In this document: positions 15,099 to 22,560 of the stretch, piece by piece | Layout of the letters: every line of letters begins with the position of its first letter | Numbering within the stretch: position 1 is the stretch's first letter | Assembly (NCBI GenBank): GCA_005882155.1 | Contig: VBCQ01000077.1 | Location: 1 to 25,128 of the forward strand | DNA: 25,128 nucleotides | Source: Betaproteobacteria bacterium | GTDB taxonomy: Bacteria; Pseudomonadota; Gammaproteobacteria; Burkholderiales; Burkholderiaceae_C | Direction: 5' to 3' | Notes under the pieces: generated by a model | What the model was told of the DNA's origin: nothing | Database searches by the model: none | What the model saw: only the letters and a program-made list of their open reading frames with translations | Made by a program: the position numbers and the translations under genes

Positions 15099-16679
15099 AT
15101 GTACGAGCAGCATTTTGGTCTCAGCGGTCATCCTTTCGCGACGACCCCGGATCCCGACTTCTACTTCGACAGCCATGGGCACCGCCGGGCGTTCGCCTAC
15201 CTTCGCTACGCCGTGCTCGAAGGCGAGAGCTTCGTCGTCCTGACTGGCGACATCGGCGTCGGCAAAACGACGCTGGTTCACAAGCTGCTCAGAGGCCTGG
15301 AGTCGGAGGCGATCGTCTCGGCCTTGCTCGCCGGTGCGCGGCTCGATTCACGCTCGTTGTTGACGGCGGTTTTGTCCGCGTTTCGCGCGCCCGTGGTCGG
15401 CGAGTCGGTGGCGGAATTGCGCGCCGGCCTGCAGGCGTTTTTGGCCACCCTCACGTCGACCGGCCGCAGAGCGCTGGTCGTCGTCGACGAGGCGCAGAAC
15501 CTGCTGCCCGACGCGATCGAAGAGCTGACGGTGATGGCCAAGCTGCAATCCAGAAACGGTGCGCCGTTGCAAGTGCTGCTCTCCGGCCAGCCCGAGTTGC
15601 GAACGACCTTGCAGAGCACGTCGGCCTACACGATGCGCCAGCCGGTCTTTCTGTTCTGCGACATCGGCCTGTTGAGTGCCGCCGAGACGCGCTCGTATAT
15701 CGAGCATCGGTTGCGCCGCGTTCAATGGGACGAATCGCCGACGTTTGCCGATGACGCCTACGAGCGCATCCACCGCGTCACCGACGGCGTGCCGCGTCGC
15801 ATCAACCGCCTTTGCGATCGCTTGCTGATGGCGGCGTGCGTCCGCGAGATCGATGCGATTTCTGCCGAGCTGGTCGACGAAACGAACACCGAATTGCAAG
15901 AAGAAATGGGCGCTGTCGTCGCGGCGCCGGTGGCCGTCACCGCGGAAGCGATGGCGCCGAGCGCGCCGCCCGTGCGCGCCAGTGCGCCGCCGCCGTCGCT
16001 CGCGCCGAGCATCATTCCGACGCTGTTCACCACCGTGGACCGCGGCCCGCGCTCTGCCGAGCGCGTGAGCAAGCACGCGGCCGCGCCCGTGTTGAAGAAC
16101 GAGGTGCCGCGTCAGCCCCTACAGGTGCCGCCTCAGCCCTTGCCGCAACCTGCAGCTGCTGCGCGCGACGAGAACTTCGAATTCGTGCAGAAGATTCGCA
16201 GCGCCAGCTCGGGCCCGCCGTGGGCCGCGATTGCCGCAGCGATGTTCGTCCTCGTGTTGCTGATCGGCGCGTGGGCCTATCAGCGCGAGCGCGCATCGCA
16301 GCTCGTCGTCGCGCCGGTGGTCGCACCGAGCAAGGTCGAGGGCAGCGCCGATGTCGCGCCTCGCGACAGCGCACGCACCGCCGAGCTCAACGAGAACGCG
16401 CCTGGCGCGATCGGACCGGCACCGAGCGCGACGCCGGCACCGAGCGCAACAGCGGCACCGAGCGCATCACCAAGCCCGGCACCGAGCCTGCCACCGAGTC
16501 CGCCACCGAGTCCGCGTGTGGCCACGCATGCGGCCGCGCGAGCGTTCCCGAAAATCGCGCTGCCGACGGTGCAACCCGACACGGCACCCTCCACCATTTC
16601 CGAGCCCGCGCCGGTTGCCGGGCCGTGCACCGCGGCGGTCGCGGCACTCGGCCTGTGCACCCCCACCAAGAATCAATGA
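15099..16679 (+). CDS. ExeA/XrtA-type AAA ATPase with C-terminal membrane segment
   Basis: From ATG 15099 (MYEQHFGLSGHPF) the protein has 526 residues; an in-frame start 45 bases earlier lacks family-like sequence. Residues 1-270 match the GspA/ExeA and PEP-CTERM-associated ATPase layout: an FGL..PF..TPDP..Y start, Walker A GDIGVGKTT (about 51-59), Walker B ALVVVDEAQ, and a GVPRRINRLCDRLL sensor region. A Pro/Ala-rich linker follows, then one transmembrane helix (about 370-390, PWAAIAAAMFVLVLLIGAW), a repetitive Pro-Ser-Ala region, and a cysteine tail with Cys510 and Cys520 (PCTAAVAALGLC). The expected topology is a cytoplasmic ATPase with a periplasmic tail. The ExeA peptidoglycan-binding domain is absent. 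Role inferred: energising or regulating export or polysaccharide assembly. It is cotranscribed with the TAXI protein 11 bp downstream. Confidence 0.85.
   Translation: MYEQHFGLSGHPFATTPDPDFYFDSHGHRRAFAYLRYAVLEGESFVVLTGDIGVGKTTLVHKLLRGLESEAIVSALLAGARLDSRSLLTAVLSAFRAPVVGESVAELRAGLQAFLATLTSTGRRALVVVDEAQNLLPDAIEELTVMAKLQSRNGAPLQVLLSGQPELRTTLQSTSAYTMRQPVFLFCDIGLLSAAETRSYIEHRLRRVQWDESPTFADDAYERIHRVTDGVPRRINRLCDRLLMAACVREIDAISAELVDETNTELQEEMGAVVAAPVAVTAEAMAPSAPPVRASAPPPSLAPSIIPTLFTTVDRGPRSAERVSKHAAAPVLKNEVPRQPLQVPPQPLPQPAAAARDENFEFVQKIRSASSGPPWAAIAAAMFVLVLLIGAWAYQRERASQLVVAPVVAPSKVEGSADVAPRDSARTAELNENAPGAIGPAPSATPAPSATAAPSASPSPAPSLPPSPPPSPRVATHAAARAFPKIALPTVQPDTAPSTISEPAPVAGPCTAAVAALGLCTPTKNQ
16418..16515 (+). 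repeat. In-frame imperfect tandem repeats encoding Pro-Ser-Ala linker
   Basis: Units of about 18 bp beginning GGCACCGAGCGC recur at the start of the array and decay into 12 bp units of ACCGAGTCCGCC. They encode PAPSAT-like hexapeptides in the predicted periplasmic stalk of the ATPase. Length variation by slippage between strains would be expected. Confidence 0.7.
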
Positions 16680-16690
16680 CAGGAAGCGCC

Positions 16691-17743
16691 ATGCAATTTC
16701 TGATGCGTCAATGGAAGCGTTCAATTGCCGGCGTGCTGTGCCTTGTGGCCACAGCCGCATGGGCCCAGGTGCCCTACAAGATCGTGACGGCGTCCGCGCG
16801 CGGCACCTACATCCAGATCGGACGCGACCTCGCGAAGTTCGTCGCGCCCGATGCGGGTATCGACCTCGAGGCCGTGCCGTCGGCCGGGTCGGCCGAAAAC
16901 GTGCAGCGCTTGCGCCACGAGCCGGGCGTGAAGTTTGCGCTCGTGCAGTCCGACGTGTACCAGGCGTTTCTCGACCAGGCGGCCGGCGGCAATGCCGAAG
17001 CGCGCGAAATGATCGTGCCGTTGCGCCTGATCATGCCTTTGTACAACGAAGAGATTTATTTCATTGCACGCGCCGATTCGAATCTCAATTACGTTCACGA
17101 GATCAAGGACGCGAAGATCAATGTCGGCCCGCTTCTCAGCGGCACCGCGATGTCGGCGACGACCTTGTACCGGCAGATGTTCGGCGCGCCGGTGGCCGAC
17201 GCCAACGCGAGTTTCCTGACCAATGAGGAAGCACTCGTCAAGCTCACCGGCGACAAGAGCATTGACGTGGTCGTCGTCGTCGCCGGCCAGCCCGCCAAGC
17301 TGCTCGTCGACATGAAGCCCGAAGCGCGGCAATTGATCAAGCTGCTGAAATTCGACCCCAATCAGCCGGCGAGCCAGGCCGCAATGAAAACCTATTTCCC
17401 GGCGACGGTGCGAGCCAGCAGCTATCCCAATCTATTGACCGAGGATATCGCCGGAATTGCGGTGAAGGCCTATCTCGTCACCTACGACTACAACCTCGGC
17501 ATGACCGTCCATCGACTCACCAAATTCGCGCGCTCGCTGTGCGCGAATTTCGACAAGCTGCAGACGCAAGGCCACCCGAAATGGCGCGAGGTCGAATTCG
17601 CGCTGCCCGAGCTGAGCCGCGGCTGGTCGTATTACCCGCCGATGTTTCGCGAAATGAAGAGCTGCATGGCCAACAAGGCAAAGCCGCCCAAGCCGGTCAA
17701 GCCGTGCACGCAGCAGGAGCGGATTTTGGGGCTGTGCAAGTAG
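16691..17743 (+). CDS. TAXI-family TRAP-type solute-binding protein
   Basis: The 350-residue protein starts at ATG 16691 after AGGA (16681-16684). A signal peptide of about 25 residues (ending ATAAWA) precedes the TAXI-like start YKIVTASARGTYIQIGRDLAKFV. SAGSAENVQRL and FALVQSDVYQAF fit the solute-receptor fold. Such proteins bind small carboxylates or glutamate-like ligands in the periplasm and usually pass them to a fused DctM-type permease, but none is encoded here, so this is an orphan receptor. A Lys/Pro-rich linker at the end carries Cys339 and Cys349 in PCTQQERILGLC, the same spacing and framework as in the upstream ATPase. The 11 bp gap to the ATPase implies an operon and suggests the two act together, perhaps as a sensing unit. 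Confidence 0.85.
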   Translation: MQFLMRQWKRSIAGVLCLVATAAWAQVPYKIVTASARGTYIQIGRDLAKFVAPDAGIDLEAVPSAGSAENVQRLRHEPGVKFALVQSDVYQAFLDQAAGGNAEAREMIVPLRLIMPLYNEEIYFIARADSNLNYVHEIKDAKINVGPLLSGTAMSATTLYRQMFGAPVADANASFLTNEEALVKLTGDKSIDVVVVVAGQPAKLLVDMKPEARQLIKLLKFDPNQPASQAAMKTYFPATVRASSYPNLLTEDIAGIAVKAYLVTYDYNLGMTVHRLTKFARSLCANFDKLQTQGHPKWREVEFALPELSRGWSYYPPMFREMKSCMANKAKPPKPVKPCTQQERILGLCK

Positions 17744-17747
17744 GGCA

Positions 17748-19055
17748 CTACGCAGAGTCCGCTGAATCCACTGCGGTGAAAAACCCCGCCACCGCCTTGT
17801 CGGCGCGGTAGTGGAGCCACTCCCGTTCGATGCCGACAAGCGGGCCGAACACCAGGCTCGCGAGCGCGCCGAGTGTCGGCCCGCCGGATACGGCGCCGGT
17901 GATGAAACCGCCGACGGCATCGATCGAGATGCTCTTCGCGCCGGTGATCAGCGCGGCGACGCGCTGGTTGTCGTTGTACTTTCGCGCCGTCTTGTCCCAA
18001 TGGTTTTGCAGCTGGACCATTTCTTCGTGAAAGTCATCGATATCCAGCGCGTCTTCCTCGCTGCGCTGCTGCGCGCTTTGAATCGCATCGTCAAGCCCTT
18101 TGCGCCATTCCGCGAACGATTCCTCGCGCAGCCTCACACTGACCAATTCGTCGAAGCTGATCTTGCTCGGGTCGATGACGCCTCGGGTATTCAATTGGGC
18201 GAGGTGCCTGATTCGGCGCCCGTCTTTGACCTCGGGCATCAATGTCATCAGTCTTTCAAATGTGCGGCGCTGTGAACGGCCCGCGAGGAACGGCGCATAA
18301 GCCTCGCCATGTTGCCGCGCATAGATCACGCTCTCGGCCTGGCGATAGAGCGGCTTGAAATCATCGCCGTATTTCTTCATCAATTCGCTGATCGCCAGCG
18401 TCGTGCCGCGCCGGTCGTCGCCGGCGACGGTCGCAAGCGATTCTTCGGTGTCGAGCACGGCCAGCACGCGCGGGTCTTGGTAGTCGGTGCCGGCGAGCAT
18501 GTCGCGCACCGAGATCGGGCCGCCGGCGCCACTCGGCAGGTTGCGCCAGACCTCGGGAATCGGCTCCGGGAAATATGCAGTCAGGCGCAGCAGCTGGTGC
18601 TCGAGCAAGGGCCGCATTTGCGCGAGCTGCTCGAGCGCCTGGGTTAAAGCTCGGAATGACGGCTTGGCCTCTTGCAAGCGGTGGCACATCACCATGCGGC
18701 AGAACGCAAACACCGGGTCTTCGACAATGACCGCGTCGGCATAGACGAGGGCTCGCTTGATGTCGTCGATGGGCAGAGTCGTTTCGCCGTTGCGCGGAAT
18801 GAAGCTGTTGACCGCATAGCCGTCGAACGCGGTGTTGACGAGCACGCTCGAGCCGGCGCCGACGAAGCTCAGGTTCGGCCGATGGAACCTGCGGTCGAGG
18901 GGCTGGATCGTCTTGCGCCGGTGATAGTCGCGCAGCGCGAAGTACAGGCGCTCGCACAGCGCGAGGTCGGGCTTGGCCTTGTGCACGTATTGCGGCGTCA
19001 GCGGGAATCCGAGCGCGTCATCGAGCACTTGCAGCGGCACCGCGAATTCGTTCAT
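17748..19055 (-). CDS. Uncharacterised 435-residue protein
   Basis: I do not recognise the family. From ATG 19055 (MNEFAVPLQVLDD; a TTG two codons earlier is possible) the protein is mostly helical and charged, with no signal peptide. Features include FVGAGSSVLVNTAFDGYAVNSFI (about 63-85), a long acidic/basic helical region (about 290-370, SEEDALDIDDFHEEMVQLQ), and a Gly/Ala-rich hydrophobic stretch near the end (about 380-412, SISIDAVGGFITGAVSGGPT and GALASLVFGPLVG) that could form one or two membrane helices. It follows the FAD oxidoreductase by 26 bp on the same strand and converges with the TAXI gene across only 4 bp. Coding reality is supported by length, composition and the absence of a better frame. 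Function unknown. Confidence 0.75.
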   Translation of the reverse strand: MNEFAVPLQVLDDALGFPLTPQYVHKAKPDLALCERLYFALRDYHRRKTIQPLDRRFHRPNLSFVGAGSSVLVNTAFDGYAVNSFIPRNGETTLPIDDIKRALVYADAVIVEDPVFAFCRMVMCHRLQEAKPSFRALTQALEQLAQMRPLLEHQLLRLTAYFPEPIPEVWRNLPSGAGGPISVRDMLAGTDYQDPRVLAVLDTEESLATVAGDDRRGTTLAISELMKKYGDDFKPLYRQAESVIYARQHGEAYAPFLAGRSQRRTFERLMTLMPEVKDGRRIRHLAQLNTRGVIDPSKISFDELVSVRLREESFAEWRKGLDDAIQSAQQRSEEDALDIDDFHEEMVQLQNHWDKTARKYNDNQRVAALITGAKSISIDAVGGFITGAVSGGPTLGALASLVFGPLVGIEREWLHYRADKAVAGFFTAVDSADSA

Positions 19056-19081
19056 CGCCAATCGTCCATCGCACGCCCGAT

Positions 19082-20260
19082 TTATACGACGTTGATCTCG
19101 CGCAGTGGCCGGTTCTCAATGACGCGATTCCAGCCGAATCGCGACAGGTCGAGCGTGCGGTAGCCGCCGTGCATCACCAGCTCGGCGAGTGCGCGGCCGA
19201 CACCGGCGGCGTGCTGCAGGCCGTGGCCGCTGAATCCGTTGGCGAACATCAGGTTGTCGATGTCGGGATGCGGGCCGAGGATCACGTTGTGGTCGAGGGT
19301 GTTCGTGTCATAGTGGCCGGCCCACGCGTGCCGCAGGCGCATCGCCTCGAAGCCGGGCACGCGCGCGGCGAGCGTCGGCCACAGCACCGCGTCGAACAAC
19401 TCGTGCTGGACCTCGAAGTCGTCGCACGGCGGGTCGTCGCTGGCGGGCGGCGCGATGCCGCCGATGAAGCTGTTGCCTTCGGGGCGAAAGTACGCGCCGC
19501 TCGGGTCGATGACGAGCGGGCAGCCGGGCAACGACGCAGGACTGTCGAAATGGAACACGCTGCGCTTGCGCGGCTCGACCGGCAGCGCAATGCCGGCGGC
19601 CCGCGCGAGCGCGGCCGCGCCGATGCCGGCGGCGTTGATCACGGATCCGCAAGCGACGCGCGTGCCGTCGTGCAACTTCACCTCGTTGATGCGATGGCCG
19701 CAGCGCTCGACGCCGACGACGGCCGCTTCGCGGTAGGTCGCGCCCAGTGCGATCGCCTTGCGCCGAAAGCCGCGCATCAACGCATAGGCATCGAGCCAGC
19801 CTTCGCCGGACAGGCCGAGCGAGCCGGCGGCGAGGTCGTCGGTCGCGAGCCACGGAAAGCGCTCGCGCAATTGGGCTGGATCGAGCAGCGCCACATCGGC
19901 GCCGAGATCGCGCTGAACGCGGTGATTGCTTGCAAGCGTGTCGCGACCCGCGGCACTTGCGAGGAACAAGTAGCCGCCTTCGTGAAACCCGACATCGGGC
20001 GCTTCGCCGTGAACGCACAGATGCTCGCCGACGCGCCGAATGAATTCAGTGCCGAATTGCGAAAGGCGAATGTTCTCGGGCGTCGAGAATTGATGGCGGA
20101 TCGACGCGGCGGACAGCGCGGTGGCGCAGCGCTGATAGCTGAAGTCCTTCTCGATCACCAGCACCGAGCCGCGAAAGCCCGACTCGGCGGCGAGAAAGTA
20201 AGCCGCCGCGCTGCCGACGGCGGCGCCGCCGACGATCACGACATCGAACCGTTTCATCAT
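19082..20260 (-). CDS. FAD-dependent oxidoreductase, DAO/glycine oxidase family
   Basis: The 392-residue protein starts with tandem ATGs at 20260 and 20257. The FAD-binding motif VVIVGGAAVGSAAAYFLA sits at residues 7-24 and is followed by the acidic strand end VLVIEKD. Mid-protein VINAAGIGAAALA and the C-terminal NGFSGHGLQHAAGVGRALAEL are typical of the DadA/SoxA/FOXRED1-like group. These flavoproteins oxidise amino or N-methyl amino acids, passing electrons to oxygen or to the respiratory chain. It is divergent (44 bp) from an ornithine cyclodeaminase-family gene, which fits imine or amino-acid metabolism, but the substrate is not evident. It is probably cotranscribed with the uncharacterised gene downstream. 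Confidence 0.88.
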   Translation of the reverse strand: MMKRFDVVIVGGAAVGSAAAYFLAAESGFRGSVLVIEKDFSYQRCATALSAASIRHQFSTPENIRLSQFGTEFIRRVGEHLCVHGEAPDVGFHEGGYLFLASAAGRDTLASNHRVQRDLGADVALLDPAQLRERFPWLATDDLAAGSLGLSGEGWLDAYALMRGFRRKAIALGATYREAAVVGVERCGHRINEVKLHDGTRVACGSVINAAGIGAAALARAAGIALPVEPRKRSVFHFDSPASLPGCPLVIDPSGAYFRPEGNSFIGGIAPPASDDPPCDDFEVQHELFDAVLWPTLAARVPGFEAMRLRHAWAGHYDTNTLDHNVILGPHPDIDNLMFANGFSGHGLQHAAGVGRALAELVMHGGYRTLDLSRFGWNRVIENRPLREINVV

Positions 20261-20304
20261 CTCGCCAGGTTATGCTGAACCGAACCCTATTCTGGAGCCA
20301 TTGA

Positions 20305-21150
20305 ATGCGCTATATCGATGAGGCTGCCATCGAGCGGGTGCTTCGAATGGAAGAACTGATTCCGGCGATGCGCCGGGCGATGATCGATTTTTCGCAAGGC
20401 CGCGTCGAGCAGCCGGCGCGCCGCATGCTCGAGGTGCCGCCGCACGCCGGCTTCTTCGGCAGCATGCCGGCGGCCTCGCACGCGGCGCTGGGCGCGAAGC
20501 TCGTCACCTTCTACCCGCGCAACGCTGAGCGCGCTCTGCACACGCACCATGCGGTGATCGTGCTGTTTCGGCCCGACAGCGGCGAGCCGCTCGTCGTGAT
20601 GGACGCGCGGCTGATCACCGAGCTGCGCACGGCCGCGGTGCTCGGCGCCGGGACGCAGGGTCGCAGCCACATCGCGGCGCTGTCGTGCATCCGCCGCTTC
20701 GACGAGATCCGCATCTGGAATCGAACGCCCGAGCGCGCGCAGTCGCTGGCGGAAGACGTGGGCGCGCTCGCGGTGGCTTCGCGCGAGGATGCGGTTCGGG
20801 GTGCCGATGTGGTCGTCGTCGCGACATCGTCGGCGGAGCCGGTTCTCGAAGGGCGCTGGCTGAAGCCGGGCGCGAAGGTCGCGACGGTCGGGTGGTCGGG
20901 GCGCGATGGGTGCGAGGTCGATGCGCAGGCGATGTCGAACGTGGTGATCGTCGATTCGCGCGAAGGGGCGCTGACGGAATCGGGCAATGTGCTGCGGTCG
21001 CGGGCTTCGATCTACGCGGAGCTGGGTGAGGTGTTGTCCGGCAGCGCGCCGATCGCGCCGAATGCGACGGTGGTATTCGATTCGATCGGGATGGCTTGTC
21101 AGGATATTGCGGCGGGGTGGTTGGTTTGTGAGCGGTTGGGGATTGGGTGA
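20305..21150 (+). CDS. Ornithine cyclodeaminase/mu-crystallin family protein with internal deletion
   Basis: The protein has 281 residues from ATG 20305, with GGAG at 20294-20297 as ribosome-binding site. It follows the family closely: MRYIDEAAIERVL start, ALGAKLVTFYPRNAE, THHAVIVLF, MDARLITELRTAAV, GAGTQGRSH (Rossmann turn), IWNRTPERA, and DSREGALTESG. These enzymes are NAD(P)-dependent imine reductases, cyclodeaminases or alanine dehydrogenases. Family members normally have some 18 more residues between RTAAV and LGAG, covering a helix and the first Rossmann strand; here the two are joined directly near 20638. The product is therefore short (usual length about 310-330) and nucleotide binding may be impaired. 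The reading frame is otherwise intact. Confidence 0.82.
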   Translation: MRYIDEAAIERVLRMEELIPAMRRAMIDFSQGRVEQPARRMLEVPPHAGFFGSMPAASHAALGAKLVTFYPRNAERALHTHHAVIVLFRPDSGEPLVVMDARLITELRTAAVLGAGTQGRSHIAALSCIRRFDEIRIWNRTPERAQSLAEDVGALAVASREDAVRGADVVVVATSSAEPVLEGRWLKPGAKVATVGWSGRDGCEVDAQAMSNVVIVDSREGALTESGNVLRSRASIYAELGEVLSGSAPIAPNATVVFDSIGMACQDIAAGWLVCERLGIG

Positions 21151-21171
21151 CATTCCGTTCGGGCTGGTCCA

Positions 21172-21325
21172 TCGACAAGCTCAGGACAGGGTGCGCTTCG
21201 CGCATCGAAGCCGCGCACATCACCATCCCCGTTCGCGCTGAGCCTGCCCTTCGACAGGCTCAGGATGATCGAAAACTCCCCGTTCGCCCTGAGCTTGTCG
21301 AAGGGCTTCCTTCGACAAGCTCAGG
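21172..21325. repeat. Dispersed palindromic repeats, cluster A
   Basis: There are three copies of the core TTCGACAAGCTCAGG or close variants. One degenerate copy lies at 21172-21185. One hairpin pair has CTGAGCCTG (21238-21246) facing CAGGCTCAG (21255-21263). One perfect inverted repeat has 17 bp arms, CCTGAGCTTGTCGAAGG (21288-21304) and CCTTCGACAAGCTCAGG (21309-21325), with a GCTT loop. This core is a familiar intergenic repeat of high-GC proteobacteria and behaves like a REP element. Confidence 0.85.
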
Positions 21326-21416
21326 ACGATCGTGAATACAAGCTCAGCCCGATCCTTCAATACCTCAGAGGGTGTGGACAAAACAAATGACCGGGATCTT
21401 GGACGCGTGCGCAAGG

Positions 21417-21550
21417 CTAGATTCGAAATCGCTTCACCCCATCAATGAGGCGCGGGAAGTTGAAATTGATCAGCAGGCCGATCTGCGCGCGCGACACCTT
21501 CAATCATCTTCTCCGTGTTCTCTGTGCCTCAGTGTCCTCTGTGTCAAAGA
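21417..21550 (-). pseudogene. GxxExxY-family protein remnant
   Basis: Reading leftward, codons from about 21497 to the TAG at 21417-21419 give AQIGLLINFNFPRLIDGVKR plus FRI, the characteristic C-terminal tail of GxxExxY proteins (GLLINFN...L.DGIKR.). The leader-like DNA at 21508-21550 contains the repetitive GACACAGAGGACACTGAGGC motif often found before these genes. Between them an ATG ATT GAA start is out of frame with the tail, and the whole middle of the gene is missing. This is a non-functional remnant flanked on both sides by palindromic repeats. Confidence 0.65.
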
Positions 21551-21592
21551 AAACCTCTCACGCTCAACGAATCCCACCCCACACCTGGTCGA

Positions 21593-21676
21593 GGGTTCTG
21601 GGCTTCGACAGGCTCAGCCCGACCCTTCGACAAGCTCAGGGCGATCGGGTTCTGGGCTTCGACAGGCTCAGCCCGA
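21593..21676. repeat. Dispersed palindromic repeats, cluster B
   Basis: TTCGACAGGCTCAG occurs at 21604-21617 and 21658-21671, each inside a 28-29 base direct repeat beginning GGGTTCTGGGC (from 21593 and 21647, period 54 bp). CCTTCGACAAGCTCAGG lies between them at 21624-21640. It is the same repeat family as cluster A and sits about 45 bp upstream of nudC. Confidence 0.85.
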
Positions 21677-21720
21677 ACGGGTTGGGGTTGGGTAGGCGCC
21701 CCTTGCCGCAAAATCCCCCC

Positions 21721-22560
21721 ATGCTCACCACCCCGTCCGGCTTCGTCTCGCTGAACGCGCACCAAGCCACTTCGCACACGCACTGTTTCATCTTTCGCGG
21801 CGGCGAGCTGCTGGTGCGTGAAGCCGATCTCTCGCTGCCTGACCCGACTGTTCGCGTCGCGATCGGCATTCCACCCGAGCAAACTTTTCCCGTCGGCTTG
21901 CTGAACGACGACTACTGCTGCGCCGCGTGGGTCGACAAGCAGACGGCAGCGCACGAAGGCTTCGCGTTCACGAACCTGCGGCGGCTGTTCGGTGCGATGG
22001 ACGAGCCGCTGCTCGCGGTGGCCGCGCGCGCGTCGCAGATTGCCGAATGGGCGCGTACCCATCGTTACTGCGGTGCCTGTGCGACAGCGACAATTCGGGT
22101 CGAGGGTGAGCGCTGCTTCAAGTGCCCGGCCTGCGGCCACGTGACGTATCCGCGGATTTCGCCGGCGATGATGGTGCTCATCAAGAGGGGCGATGCGATT
22201 CTGCTGGCGCGGCACACGGCGTCGCCGACGCAGCGCTTCACCGCGCTCGCCGGCTTCCTCGAGGCCGGCGAATCGATCGAGGAAGCCGTGCATCGCGAAG
22301 TGTTCGAAGAGGTCGGGCTCAGGATCAAGAATTTGCAGTACTTCGGCAGCCAGTCGTGGCCGTTTCCCCATTCGCTGATGATCGCGTTCACCGCCGACTA
22401 CGCCGGCGGCGAAATCGTCGTCGACCGCACCGAGATCGCCGAAGCGCGCTGGTTCGGCCCGGGCGACGAGGTGCCTGAGTACCCGCCGGGCGTATCAATC
22501 GCCGGCGCGCTGATCGGCGCGAACCTGCCGAACCTGCCAAGAGGTCAGGCCGCGCGATGA
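21721..22560 (+). CDS. nudC: NAD(+) diphosphatase NudC (Nudix hydrolase)
   Basis: The protein has 279 residues from ATG 21721. The layout is that of NudC: an N-terminal domain, a zinc ribbon with CGAC (about 118-121) and a CFKCPAC cluster about 14 residues on, YPRISPAMMVLI, then a complete Nudix box GFLEAGES...REVFEEVGL (G-x5-E-x7-REUxEExGU), followed by the NudC-specific SQSWPFPHSLM. It hydrolyses NAD(H) to NMN(H) and AMP, and NudC also removes NAD caps from RNA 5' ends. Its stop overlaps the ATG of the PBP1A gene (ATGA), so the two are translationally coupled. The upstream region is repeat-rich and no clear promoter was found. Confidence 0.94.
   Translation: MLTTPSGFVSLNAHQATSHTHCFIFRGGELLVREADLSLPDPTVRVAIGIPPEQTFPVGLLNDDYCCAAWVDKQTAAHEGFAFTNLRRLFGAMDEPLLAVAARASQIAEWARTHRYCGACATATIRVEGERCFKCPACGHVTYPRISPAMMVLIKRGDAILLARHTASPTQRFTALAGFLEAGESIEEAVHREVFEEVGLRIKNLQYFGSQSWPFPHSLMIAFTADYAGGEIVVDRTEIAEARWFGPGDEVPEYPPGVSIAGALIGANLPNLPRGQAAR

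Noticed and set aside
21151..21720. Repeat region as a CRISPR array
   Set aside because: Copies are unevenly spaced, in both orientations and imperfect; there are no regular spacers and no cas genes.
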